Part shown: positions 54,932-64,000 of the stretch, piece by piece
How positions within the stretch are numbered: position 1 is the stretch's first letter
How the letters are laid out: each line of letters starts with the position of its first letter
From: Aspidapion aeneum
Lineage: Eukaryota; Arthropoda; Insecta; Coleoptera; Brentidae
Assembly: GCA_963576565.1 (NCBI GenBank)
Contig: OY755038.1
Coordinates: 207,487,013-207,551,012 of the forward strand
Length of the DNA: 64,000 bases
Direction: 5' to 3'
Program-made: the position numbers and the translations under genes
Notes under the pieces: generated by a model
Told to the model about the DNA's origin: nothing
What the model saw: the letters and a program-made list of their open reading frames with translations, nothing else
The model's database searches: none

Positions 54932-55140
54932 AGCTTGGTTCGGACATTTACAAAGAATGGATGAGAAAAGAAGACCAAGAAAAATAATTAACTGAAGACT
55001 TCCAGGAAAATGAAAAATAGACGACGTTAAAGATGACATAAAGAATACGGAAATTAGAAGGAGGCGAAGAATCGTCCCAGAGAGGGCAGAAAGGAGGACT
55101 CTGGTTAATCAGGCTGAAACTCACCAGGAGTTCTTTGTTT
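54932..55140 (+). pseudogene. LINE 3' coding fragment (WFGHLQRMD)
   Basis: AWFGHLQRMDEKRRPRKII, then DDVKDDIKN, and further on RAERRTLVNQAETHQEF, correspond to the extreme C-terminus of RTE-like LINE proteins. An in-frame TGA and short deletions are present. It is a different copy and orientation from the fragment at 16798-17890. Confidence 0.7.
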
Positions 55141-55204
55141 GAAAGTCGTAGACAATGTTTGAGTAGCAATAAAATTTCGGACTTGCATTGACTTTATTTA
55201 TTTT

Positions 55205-55255
55205 AAACACGACGTTTCGGTTAGTAAGTATCTCTAACCGTTTTCAAGTGTAAAC
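55205..55255 (-). ncRNA. hammerhead ribozyme relic, Penelope type
   Basis: Minus strand: ACAC, then TTGAAAA where the core should be CTGANGA, then a stem II (CGGTTAG/CTAACCG), GAAAC and GTCGTGT. The ACAC/GTGT stem I pairs. Two core residues differ from consensus, so activity is unlikely. The GAAACGTCGTG end is typical of Penelope-like terminal repeats. Confidence 0.45.
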
Positions 55256-56752
55256 TAAACAACCCACTAAGCGCAAAATCGTAAAAAACGCTAAATAAAT
55301 GTTGAAAAAAAAATGTTTTTTTTTCTAACACAAATTTGTGTCAACTTTTGACATTAAAAAAACATGTAAAAAATCCTAACGAAAATTTAATGTAAAAGCA
55401 TTACCAAAAATATATTTCTTAATAACGTTTAGAAACCAGCATTAAAAAAACCATAATTTCACTAACATTAAAAATAATGCCATCAATAATATGGTTATTT
55501 TTATAATGTTTTTCCTAGATCTCACTTCTAACGTTGAATTTAAGATATATGAAGCTAATAAATGTTTTGTATTTTAAACATTAAAAAAAAATACTATAGA
55601 GGGCGCGATGGCAGCGGCCTCTATAGTATAGCACTCCCACTACCTGAACATCGCCATTAGTTGGGTTTCGGTGCAAGTTGATACGAGTCGGTAGCAAAGA
55701 CGCTTTTTGTAATTTTGGTTAAAATATTTGCATTTTGCAGAAACAAACATGGCAAATTTAAAGCACCACTATTAATATTGATAGTGAATACATATTTGGA
55801 TCAGAATATTACTCCAGTTGTGTGGGAAAGATGGTATAGTTAAAGAACAACAAATGCCTGTGCAGTGATCTAAATGAAGCACTACAAAATCAGGTAAGAA
55901 AAAGTAAACAAAAGAAAAAAAATGGCTTTGTATAAAATATCGCATACCTATAGGTAATCAGACAGGGAATGCGACAATTCACCGCGGACGATTAGCCGCC
56001 GGACCTTAAGCCGCGTATTCATTTGAGGCAGAATTATATAATAATAATAAATCGTCTTTATTGATAAATAAATGTTACATAGGCGAGGTTTAGCAAAGTG
56101 CTACTTCGCAAGCCTCGCAGAGGGACCAAACGAATACTTCGTTTGCATTCATGCTAAAGTGAATACGCGCCTTGAAATTGTTTGCCTTGTATTAACTTGA
56201 GCATGAATTGTTTGGCCTCGTAGCGAGGCACTACTACAAAATTATTGTTTACATAGAATTTTAAATTTTATTTTCAGAAGCTACGAGCCGAATTACCTTT
56301 ACGGAGTGTCAAGTTCACGAAAACCTCAATGGACTGTTGCTGCCCTGCGTTTCCAAAATAGAAGAATTTTGTTTACATTATTTATGTTACCTTATCTTTA
56401 GAGATATTTGAACAAAATATATATTTTCATTGTTAAAAAACATTTATTTTTCAATGTTAAAAAAACATTTCTTTTTCACTGTTAAAAATCAATATTTTTT
56501 TAACGTTCGAAAAACACTTTAAAAAAACGTTATAAAAACATAAGATTATTTTTCTAACGTCAGAAAACGGGTTATTAAGCTTCTTTTTCACTATGAATAT
56601 GACGTTAGAACTAACATCCAACCTAACGTTATGTTTTTAACATATACATTATTTTGACGTCATTAAAATGTTTTTGTGTTTAGTGGGAATCTTGTCTCTA
56701 GACTACTACTTTTACTTTTTATTTCCTGTAGCGGTAATTAATCACTAAAACT
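55256..56752. other. no gene supported; AACATTAAAAAAAC-rich DNA
   Basis: AT-rich sequence with many ACATTAAAAA/TTTTTAATGT and AACGTTA motifs (55300-55560 and 56430-56670) in both orientations, perhaps an old decayed foldback. A 12-bp-arm hairpin (ATACTATAGAGG) is at 55591-55629. 55741-55893 has an acceptor and donor pattern (TTTTGCAG, AATCAG/GTAAGA), but every frame is closed. Confidence 0.45.
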
Positions 56753-57235
56753 TCAGGTGTGACGGCCCGCCCCCTTTTTAATCCTAACACGCCTGTTTTT
56801 CTTAAGGAGTGGTTTCCATATGTTTGGTATGTCCGTGCTTGGTTCACTGAAGACTTCTTTATTCTCTATTATAAACGCAGCTTCAATAAACTTTCGTTTT
56901 CGCCAATGCGACTCCTTATGCAAAACTTTAGCATCTGACCACTGAATCCTGTGATCATTTGACCATGCATGATCCGCTAAACCGGATTTTTCAATATCCC
57001 CTAATTGGGTACTTTTTAGATGTTCATTTACTCTAACCTGAAGAGGGCGTTTCGTTTCACATACATATGATTTACCACACCCACACGGGATTTGATAAAT
57101 ACATTCCTTATTATTTGAGGGATTTTCTGGTTTTGTTTTAGTTACAAAACTCCTTATCGTATTTCCCGACGAAAATACTGTTTTTATATTATAGTGCTTG
57201 ACTATTCGTCTTATGTTTTTCCGAAATCCCTTGAA
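56753..57235 (-). pseudogene. Penelope-like element, GIY-YIG endonuclease fragment
   Basis: On the minus strand one frame reads FRKNIRRIVKHYNIKTVF, then KECIYQIPCGCGKSYV, CETKRPLQVRVNEHLKS, GLADHAWSNDHRIQW and KRKFIEAAFI, ending at TGA (56753-56755). This is the C-terminal GIY-YIG endonuclease of Penelope-like retroelements, with the coordinating Cys and His residues, Arg and Glu in place. The second Gly of the YIG-type motif is Cys (YVC), probably a damaging change. A frame slip near 57215 separates an upstream piece (INIPSVQGISEK). The reverse transcriptase is missing. Confidence 0.85.
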
Positions 57236-57304
57236 CAGATGGAATGTTAATCACACCCAACGGATTTTGAGAATTTGTTACATTTGGTTTGTTTTTAGTT
57301 TTAT

Positions 57305-57890
57305 GGATCGTTCATACTCGTCTTTTGTCTAGTCTTTTCTCTTGGTTTAGTCATATGTCTTGTCATAAGAAAGTTAAAACCACTGTTTCTTATGGGAGTG
57401 TTCATACAATGCTTTTGCTTTTGTTTTTGATTAGTCTTTGTCTTCAGAGTTACCAACTTTCAATCCTTAGGACAAGGACTAAGACGAGTGACAGACATCA
57501 GCTGATATTTGTTGTTTATTTTTACAGGGCGTTCAAAGAGCGCAAGCGCGCGGCCGAAATTTTGAATTTACCGCCATTAATCATGTTTTTAACAGAAAAT
57601 CTCAACATAGCCTCAAAATTTTATTTGTTTTTATTTTCTTTTTCGCTTTTGTTCTTTCGTGTCTGTGTTTCGTGCACAAATTAGGTTAAATAAGATTGTT
57701 TTGTGTAGAAAATGACTTTTGAAAAGGGGCCTTTTTATTGAAATTGATTTTTTTTCTGTGGGTTATGACTAAGACTAATCAAAAACAAAAGACGAGTATG
57801 AACAGCCGATTTTGTTTAAGACAGCTAAGACTAATCAAAGGACAAAGACTAATCAAAAACAAAAGACTAAGACGAGTATGAACAATACTT
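57305..57890. mobile_element. 580-bp foldback, GTTCATACTCGTCTTTTGT ends
   Basis: The left GTTCATACTCGTCTTTTGT has its complement at about 57783 and 57860. GACTAATCAAAAACAAAAGA and its complement recur at least five times. It abuts the truncated Penelope fragment. The 131-codon frame 57289-57684 runs across one arm and is rejected. Confidence 0.65.
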
Positions 57891-58338
57891 TAGAGATCGT
57901 TGAGTTTATTAATTTCGAGGAATAACCATTCTTTTGTAAGTCCTTTTTAATGTTGTTAAATTCTGTTGGTTAATTCTTTATTATTACTGCAAATACAGGA
58001 GTTGTAATGTCTCTTGAAGAAGAAGAAGAAATGGTAAATAACCTTATAATCTCCCTTAATATACGTTAGTGCCTGATAGTGGTACCAAGATTGTTTTGCG
58101 GTCGTTTTAAGATTAAGCCGACCCGTAATGACGGCACGCTCACTGGCCTCTCACAATCACTTTATTTCTTCGCCTTTCTACCTTTCGGCTATACCCGCAA
58201 AAAAAAATAGGTAAAAAACTTATAAGGCAAACGGTTTTATTTTGAATCATCAGCTGTAATCATGACTTTTAACAAAAGATTCTAGAACAACAAGAGATTG
58301 GATATTACAACCCACTGTCTTCGGATCTTATATATATG
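57891..58338. other. no gene supported
   Basis: A GAAGAAGAAGAAG run near 58015 and mixed AT-rich sequence. Its right edge is CTTCGGATCTTATATATA, which has an inverted near-copy at 61758-61780. Confidence 0.4.
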
Positions 58339-58867
58339 TCGAATTTTTCACGCCACTGGTGGCCCAGCTGATTTTTGTAAACAAAAGTTAGATATGATAC
58401 GAACAACTCATATTTTTTGAAAACTAAGGCAATTTTCCTACTGTTTTTTGGTACATCCTTATAAAATATAGTTTCTTAAACGTATTGTCGTTATTTTTTT
58501 TTAGCCCGCTTTATTTTTTTATTACACAAAACTTAAAATACAAGTCAAACTGTATGTGATCGTTTAGTATCAAAGAAAAACCGAGGACTTGGCAAGTAAA
58601 CAAAGGTGTAGGTTAGCGGATTACTTTTGAATCTGAACGAACACATTAGTTTCTTTGAATTTTAATTTTTGTGTAAATAAAAATAAAGCGGGCTAAAAAA
58701 AATAATGACTGGTATGACTCAAAAATATTATTTTATAAGAATATACTAAAAAAACAGTAGAAAAATTTCCATAAGTGTTTAAATAATTCAAGAAATATTA
58801 GTTGTTCATATCATTTCTAACGTTTGTTTACAAAAATCAGCTGGACCACCAGTGAAGTGAAAATTCG

Positions 58868-58871
<4 letters not shown>
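58339..58871. mobile_element. 530-bp foldback with ~200-bp arms
   Basis: Left TCGAATTTTTCACGCCACTG and right CCACCAGTGAAGTGAAAATTCGA are inverted. GCCCGCTTTATTTTT and its complement flank the centre near 58600. It is inserted in TA-rich DNA. Non-coding. Confidence 0.75.

Positions 58872-58899
<28 letters not shown>
58868..58899. repeat. (TA)n microsatellite between two TIR elements
   Basis: About fourteen TA units lie exactly between the foldback ending at 58871 and the TIR element starting at 58898. Both probably used TA-rich targets. Confidence 0.85.
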
Positions 58900-59889
58900 G
58901 GGTGTTTCTTAAACATTTGTAAAAATTTCGTGGTGTGATTCCTGGAGTATTTTCATTAAAAAAAGTTCCTAGAAACATTTGTCGAAAAATGGTTCCCAAG
59001 AGAGGGGCGCCACTTTAAAAAGGACACCCTAAAGACTGTTTTTCCACAATATTTTCGAAATATTTTGAGGTCATAATGGAATTTGCCGTCAAAATTTTAT
59101 GCCGTGTACCAAATTTCATGATGTTTTTATGAGGGGTTTCGAAACTATTGAGGAAAACTCATCTTAAGGGTGGGTGTTGATGTATCAATGTCGAAAATTG
59201 TGATTGCCTCGAAAACTACTCGCCCTATCGATATGAACTTTGAGCACCTTTCTTACGTGAAAAACCTTCAGGTATCATATTCTAATTTGAAAAAAACCAT
59301 CATAGATAAAATGGGATTCTTTTTACCCTTAACCCCCGGGTATGGTACGCCCCTGATTAAAATTTTTCAATTCTGAGCTGAAATTCTGATGCAGCTTTAA
59401 AAGTTTATACGTTGTACCAAATTTCATGATTTTTGCTTGGACGGTTTCGGAAATATTGAGGAAAAACAATCTTCAGGGTGTCCTTTTTAAAGGGGCGCCG
59501 CGCCGCACAGTGGGGCTGGACACATAAAAGTTACCGAAAATTCTATAAGCATATAATGTTTATTGAAATTGTCTATAAACGCAATTTTATTCGTAAAATT
59601 AATAATTAAATGAAAATTTATTGTCGCACGAGCAGTTAGCCGAGGTGTGCGGTACGCTAACGCTGTACTTACATATTATAGCAACAAAATTTAATAAAAC
59701 TTAAAGTAATTAAAAAAAAAACAACAACCCTTATGTTCCCTGATTATAATTTCATTTTCTAGGTAAAATAACCTTTAATTTGATAGCCCACAACCCATGT
59801 TAATAAAATGAATAAATTTAAAAATGATCTATTTAAAAAAAGTATATTTAAAGGAATAAAAAAAAACAACAAAACAAACCTAAACTACA

Positions 59890-60140
59890 CTATAATTATC
59901 ACAATCTGAAGTAGCGGGGAGACGATGGAGATGGATTTCGCCAAATAATTTTTTGGGGGTCTTTTGATTGCGGTTTTCCGACCACCAATTTTAATGGAAC
60001 CAGCCAGGTAACGAAAGCAAATTTAAGCAAGGAAATTTACTCCTGTCTTTTTCTCGGATGAGATTGTACTGATTCCTTGATAAGCCAACTTCTACAAAAA
60101 CCGAGAGCGCCTCATTTTGTGACAATTGATTGTTAGTCGT
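59890..60140 (-). pseudogene. decayed transposon ORF, unnamed family
   Basis: One minus frame gives ALSVFVEVGLSRNQYNLIRE followed by KDRSKFPCL; a second frame gives WRNPSPSSPRY. Peptides of this form (LT/SK.QY..IR and WRNP.PSS.RY.RP) occur in uncharacterised insect and cnidarian transposon proteins, as far as I recall. I cannot give the superfamily. Stops and frame slips are frequent. Confidence 0.35.
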
Positions 60141-60657
60141 TTCTTTTACTACTTTTGTTAAAAAGTTTATGTATTCAGAAGCTCAATCTGGATTTAAAGA
60201 TAATTCTTTTAATAGTTTGGAAGCTTAAATATGTAATGTAAACTTCAGTTGGGTAGCATATAATATTTCCTCAATTGTGTTTTTTTTGCAAATGTGCAGT
60301 TTTCTGACGTTTACTGTTTTCACTGCATTCTGTTAACTCTGTTAGGAGACGACATACTTTGTAATAGACAAATTTTGGAAGTTAAATTACTTTCCAACCA
60401 ATTTCTGTTTGTTCAAATAAAAGTTGACTCATTTCTAGCAGCTTTTTTCCACTTCTCTTTAAACTGTAAGATACATTTTGACACTTTTGGTCTGAAATTA
60501 AAGACGGACATTCTTTTACTTTAATCGAAATATTATGATGGCTGATTTCAAAATAATCCACATATTATTTTTTTTTTATTTAAATAAAACATTTTCGACC
60601 CTAATATTTCTAAATTCTGTCTTTATTAAAATATAACAAACTTATTTTCTCCTGTCA

Positions 60658-60965
60658 TTTTTAGCGCACAATATACCAAACTATAATTATTATCTATAGT
60701 GATCCTACTGAAAGCTACAAGAACAAAAAGTGCGATGATTTTACCAAAATTATATATCTTTGCTTTTGTTAAAAATAATTTGAAGCATTTTTGGATTTTG
60801 CCTTTTTGTCTGTATGTATGCCTATATGTTTATATAACTGTAACCAAAACGTATAACTCAAAAAATATTTAATCGATTTTTTGCGGAGAAAATAAGTACT
60901 TATTTTTTATTCCAATTCTGATTTTAATCTTTTAAGCTTATATGCCCAAGAATTGGCAGAATATG
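60658..60965 (+). mobile_element. old copy of the hairpin-ended element
   Basis: TTTTTAGCGCACAATATACC, GTGATCCTACT, a short TTTGTCTGTATGTATG relic of the GTCT tract, GTATAACTCAAAAA and the end AATTGGCAGAATAT follow the order of the copies at 29322 and 34941. The tandem blocks are lost. The copy lies inside the 2.9-kb TIR element. Confidence 0.6.
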
Positions 60966-61764
60966 ATTCTAAAATGTGTTTAGTCCCTTTTTTAACTAGG
61001 CAAAGTTTTTAAAAATAAAATAAAATTTAAATTATAGTGTGTGGGACATTTAGACGGAAATGTGGCTTGTTAAAATGTCACACAATATGCAAATGCTTGA
61101 AACTCTGGAAATCGTTTTCTTGAGTTAAACCGCAAAATACCGCAAAAAATGCTTATACCATATTAAAGATGAGGTGTTGTAGAAAAGGAAGTAATAAAAG
61201 TGTGTGATGGATTCGAATGGATCCTTAACTTTTGAGCCAGCTGAAACTACAGTTTTAAAACAAAACTCAATTTCTGTTACGTTTTGATTAGAATTTTATT
61301 ATCTAAATAACATTAAAAAATAAACTAAATAAATTTATACTAAACAAATCTATACTCACCGTAGTTAGTGCTAACCATTTACTTTTTAGTTCTAAGAAAT
61401 TCTGTCACAGAGAAATTACCTTTGAAAGTACCAAATATTTTACTTTAAAGAATGCATATGTAACACAATTAAAATGACGTTACCTTTGACAACCGCTATT
61501 AGTTGTTTTGTTGTACGCACTTTTTCATGAATGCCTTAAATAAAGAAAGAGATACAATGAGGATAATTTTCAAGCGTTTTTTTCAATTAAATTTCATATC
61601 CTGAGTTTTATATTTTTGGTAACTTTTATGGGTCCCGGCCCCTCTGTGCGCCGCTCACTTAGGAACTATTTTTCGACAAATGTTTTTAGTAACTTTTTTT
61701 ATGAAAATACTCAAGAAATCACACCAGAAATTTTTGACCAATGTTTAGGAAACACCCTGTATAT

Positions 61765-62302
61765 ATAAGATCCCAAGACCGGTCTAATTAGGGAGCGTGA
61801 TCACAACCAACCAAAACAAAAAAGAGTTAGCACACCATACGTTTGAAATTACCATTTAAAAAGCTATAATACACAAGAGTTTGTGTTATGTAGGCACTCG
61901 CAGGCAACCCGTTAGCCAACCAAACTAACTATGCTTTAATTTTATCGTGGCCGTGTGAAAATGTACAGTAAGTAAACAACGGATGAGCGACGAAAGATTA
62001 CCAAAGCATAGAATAGCAACCAATAGGGCGCAGAAAAACAGGGCGTCCTAAACTGGAATGGCAACAGTCAATCCAAAGATCAATGAGTCAAAAAAAAAAG
62101 AAAAAAAAAACTTTCCCTACTCTAAAGGAAAACGTAATATTTGAGACTTTGATTAGATTTTGACAGTTAGATTTTATCCTAAATTTATTTAAAAAAGCTA
62201 GGAAAAACACTTTAAAAAAATAAATAACTAATTATTATAATGACCTATTATTTGCAATAACATTCCACTCAACTTGCATTAATTGTATTAAATTAAAAAA
62301 TG
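61765..62302. other. no gene supported
   Basis: AT-rich. 62303 is the stop codon of the exon on the minus strand, so the adjacent 62200-62302 is probably its 3' UTR, although no AATAAA was found within 100 bp. Confidence 0.4.
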
Positions 62303-62441
62303 TTAACTTTCTTCCATGGTTTCCTCCCTCTCGTACTTCTCCAACATTGCTTTGGCCAAAATACAGCGGGTCATGTGACAGCCACACCATTCTGGATGCT
62401 GCACTTCGTTTGGGTCTTGCATTGTGAGCTGAAGGCAATAC
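62303..62441 (-). CDS. terminal exon of an unrecognised gene
   Basis: On the minus strand a strong acceptor (TTTTTATTTTTTAG) is followed by 139 bp: one base completing a split codon, then 45 codons and TAA. The peptide includes YCLQLTMQDPNEVQHPEWCG and CHMTRCILAKAMLEKYERE, ending TMEES. The Cys/His pattern (EWCGCHMTRC) and balanced codon use argue for a real protein, and the Cys/His residues could bind metal. I do not recognise the family. The upstream exon should lie at higher coordinates, perhaps outside this window. Confidence 0.6.
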
Positions 62442-62666
62442 CTAAAAAATAAAAATACCTAATAATAATAGGAAGTTTTAGAAATTCTTATTTGACACAG
62501 TTGTGGTTGTGGTGAGGACTGCGTTTGCGCAGTAGCTAAATGTCATTCCGTAGCGGTAATTAACCACTAATACTGTCGTAAGTTACGAACCGCTTTCGTT
62601 ATGGATGGGTTTATTTTTAACAAATTTTAATTAGGTTCACTTGTAAGTTGGTATGTAAGTACGTTG

Positions 62667-62880
62667 TACAGTCAGGGACTTTTTAAATTGCCGGTGTATT
62701 TTTTCTGTCAAAATTTACTTTGTTAAGATATTATAAAAAATATTTTTTTATAATACGTATGCATAAAGACAGCTAGGTAAGGTTCACAATTTTTTTGATT
62801 TGGTTCAAACTGGGTTTTCTAATTTCCAATAGGAATATTTTTTAATTTCGAGTGCGGCAATTAAAAAGTCCCTGACTGTA
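62667..62880. mobile_element. 214-bp TIR MITE, TACAGTCAGGGACTTTTT ends
   Basis: TACAGTCAGGGACTTTTT and AAAAAGTCCCTGACTGTA are inverted, extended by AATTGCCG/CGGCAATT. TA lies on both flanks, as for Tc1/mariner-type insertion. It sits in the upstream region (possible intron) of the exon at 62303-62441. Confidence 0.8.
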
Positions 62881-63109
62881 CATATGTATGACATAAATCG
62901 AAAAAGTCGATTTTGACCGACTCCTTATGGCTGTCAACTTTAGAAAAATTTCCTTGTTTTGGGGAAATTTTTGGCAGATTTAGGGAAGTTTAGGAAATTC
63001 TAAGAGTATCAAAGTAGATTTTTTCTTAATTTAAATTTACAAAGTAAAAAATTATTTATTATAAAATTATCTACTCAATCACTTTATTACATCGCTATCT
63101 ATACAGGGT

Positions 63110-63820
63110 GTCATTAAAAGTTTGTAACAAACTTTGACAGGTGATAGTACACTTAAAAATAAGAAAAAAAGTTCATATGAACATAGGTCCTAAAATGCAT
63201 AGTAGGGGAGCTACGGGCACCAAAAGGGTTAATATCGAAAATGGTTTTTTTTTATACAGCAACTTTAAAAAGCTGTGGAATTTGCTCTGGGCGAATTTGG
63301 AGTAGAGAACCTTTTCGACGTAAAAAGGTGAGAAGATTTCCAAAATGCACTTAGATGTAAAAAAATACAATCCGAAAAAAAAATTAAGTACCCCCCCATA
63401 AACAGGATAACTTTTACAATCAATTATCTCGTAAACCGTTGCTCTGGGCGACTTTGGACAAGAGTACCTTTTTTACTTAAAAAAGGGAGTAGTTTTCAAA
63501 AATGGACTCAAAATGTAAAAAAATGCAATACAAAAAAAAATTCTTGTTAAAACAACCCCCCACCCCTACCAAAAGTACCCTTTTGAGTTAAGTAATTATT
63601 TTTTACCTTACCACAATGTGAAGGGTCAAAATTAATTAACATTTGCAATTTTTTGTAAAATTCCATAGCTGTTTAAAGTTGCTGTATAAAAAAAACCATT
63701 TTCCCGTAGCTCCCCTACTATGCATTTTAGGACCTATGTTCATATGAACTTTTTTTCTTATTTTTATGTGTACTATCACCTGTCAAACTTTGTTACAAAC
63801 TTTTAATGACACCCTGTATA
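63110..63820. mobile_element. 710-bp long-TIR MITE, TACAGGGTGTCATTAAAAG ends
   Basis: TACAGGGTGTCATTAAAAGT and its complement ACTTTTAATGACACCCTGTA head arms of about 175 bp with few mismatches (ACAGGTGATAGTACAC, AGTAGGGGAGCTACGGG, AAAGCTGTGGAA blocks). TA flanks both sides. The 65-codon frame in the left arm is an artefact. Confidence 0.85.
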
Positions 63821-64000
63821 TCCAAATTTCCTTGTGATGAGTCCCGAAAAAAAATACATTACCGACCCATCCAGGAGCGCCAATTTTTAAGTACATACGA
63901 TTTCGTTCAAAATTGGTAGGTGGGGGTTTTTGAGAAGGACTAATACGAATTTCAGATTTAAAAAAAATTTACATGGAGAATTCAAAATGGCCGATTTGGG
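63821..64000. other. window edge, no feature supported
   Basis: Contains GGAGCGCCAATTTTTAAG and ends TTCAAAATGGCCGATTT, like pieces of other repeats in the window, but it is too short to assign. Confidence 0.35.

Larger units (their letters stand above)
58898..61764. mobile_element. 2.9-kb DNA transposon with ~110-bp TIRs, CAGGGTGTTTC-type ends
   Basis: The left AGGGTGTTTCTTAAACATTT and right AAATGTTTAGGAAACACCCT-like ends are inverted over about 110 bp, including CATTTGTCGAAAAATGGTTC-like and GAGTATTTTCAT blocks, and both abut TATA. Internally, 59001-59040 and 59466-59503 are another inverted pair (AAAAAGGACACCCT), and a CAAATTTCATGAT block is repeated. A decayed minus-strand reading frame (59890-60140) suggests this was once an autonomous element. 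An old hairpin-ended element copy is nested at 60658-60965. Confidence 0.65.

Noticed and set aside
55741..55893. Segment with acceptor-like and donor-like edges
   Set aside because: All three forward frames contain stops, so it is not a coding exon as it stands.
57289..57684. 131-codon frame, partly hydrophobic
   Set aside because: It lies across the arm of a foldback element and has no recognisable domain or splice context.
1..64000. CRISPR arrays, operons or prokaryotic regulatory sites
   Set aside because: No spacer-repeat structure was seen. Splice sites, satellites and LINEs mark the DNA as eukaryotic.

Overview
This is AT-rich eukaryotic DNA, almost certainly from an insect. The grounds are a roughly 1-kb array built from TTAGG-like and TTGGG 5-mers, non-LTR retrotransposons of insect types, fragments of Penelope-like, P/THAP-like, pogo-like and hAT-like elements, and an intron-containing gene fragment that resembles a ciliary/sperm-tail protein. 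Nothing prokaryotic (operons, Shine-Dalgarno sites, CRISPR) is present. I cannot name the species.

Host genes are sparse. The best is a split gene on the minus strand, with a first coding exon at 9093-9284 and a last exon at 5688-5861. Both are phase 0 with good splice sites, and together they give about 121 residues resembling the C20orf85/CIMIP1 microtubule inner protein family. Its 3.2-kb intron is packed with transposon debris. A terminal exon of a second, unrecognised gene lies at 62303-62441 (minus). Less certain exon candidates are at 16250-16384 (+) and 49400-49516 (+).

Everything else is repeat DNA, in layers. 0-2.4 kb: a small palindromic element split by a hAT-like insertion, then a second hAT-like element. 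5.4-9.0 kb: the TE-filled intron. 11-15 kb: ribozyme-bearing repeats, foldbacks, a tandem duplication and a hAT-like element. 16.8-17.9 kb: an RTE-like LINE fragment. 18.3-21.4 kb: a 170-bp satellite. 22.3-25.1 kb: a nearly complete LINE ORF2 pseudogene. 27.6-28.4 kb: long palindromes. 29.3-30.1 and 34.9-35.7 kb: elements with hairpin ends and a GTCT microsatellite, Helentron/mini-me-like; the second interrupts a LINE tail without duplicating the target. 32.2-33.2 kb: the telomere-like array. 36.6-38.8 kb: a hAT-like element abutting a second LINE RT pseudogene. 43.0-46.7 kb: a giant foldback, a hAT-like element with a perfect 8-bp target duplication, and a composite element carrying a 142-bp tandem array. 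47.6-49.2 kb: two well-formed hammerhead ribozyme motifs and two tRNA-like sequences, one inside a foldback. 51.5-54.4 kb: the second composite element and a P/THAP-like transposase relic. 55-57.3 kb: a Penelope GIY-YIG fragment and a ribozyme relic. 58.3-64 kb: long-TIR elements.

The strongest Part 2 observations are the hammerhead ribozyme motifs, the reconstructed empty site of the hairpin-ended element, the 55-bp palindromic element with its own 8-bp duplication, the tRNA-containing foldback, and the split gene in the TE-filled interval. Family names come from recognising motifs by eye; no database search was run.
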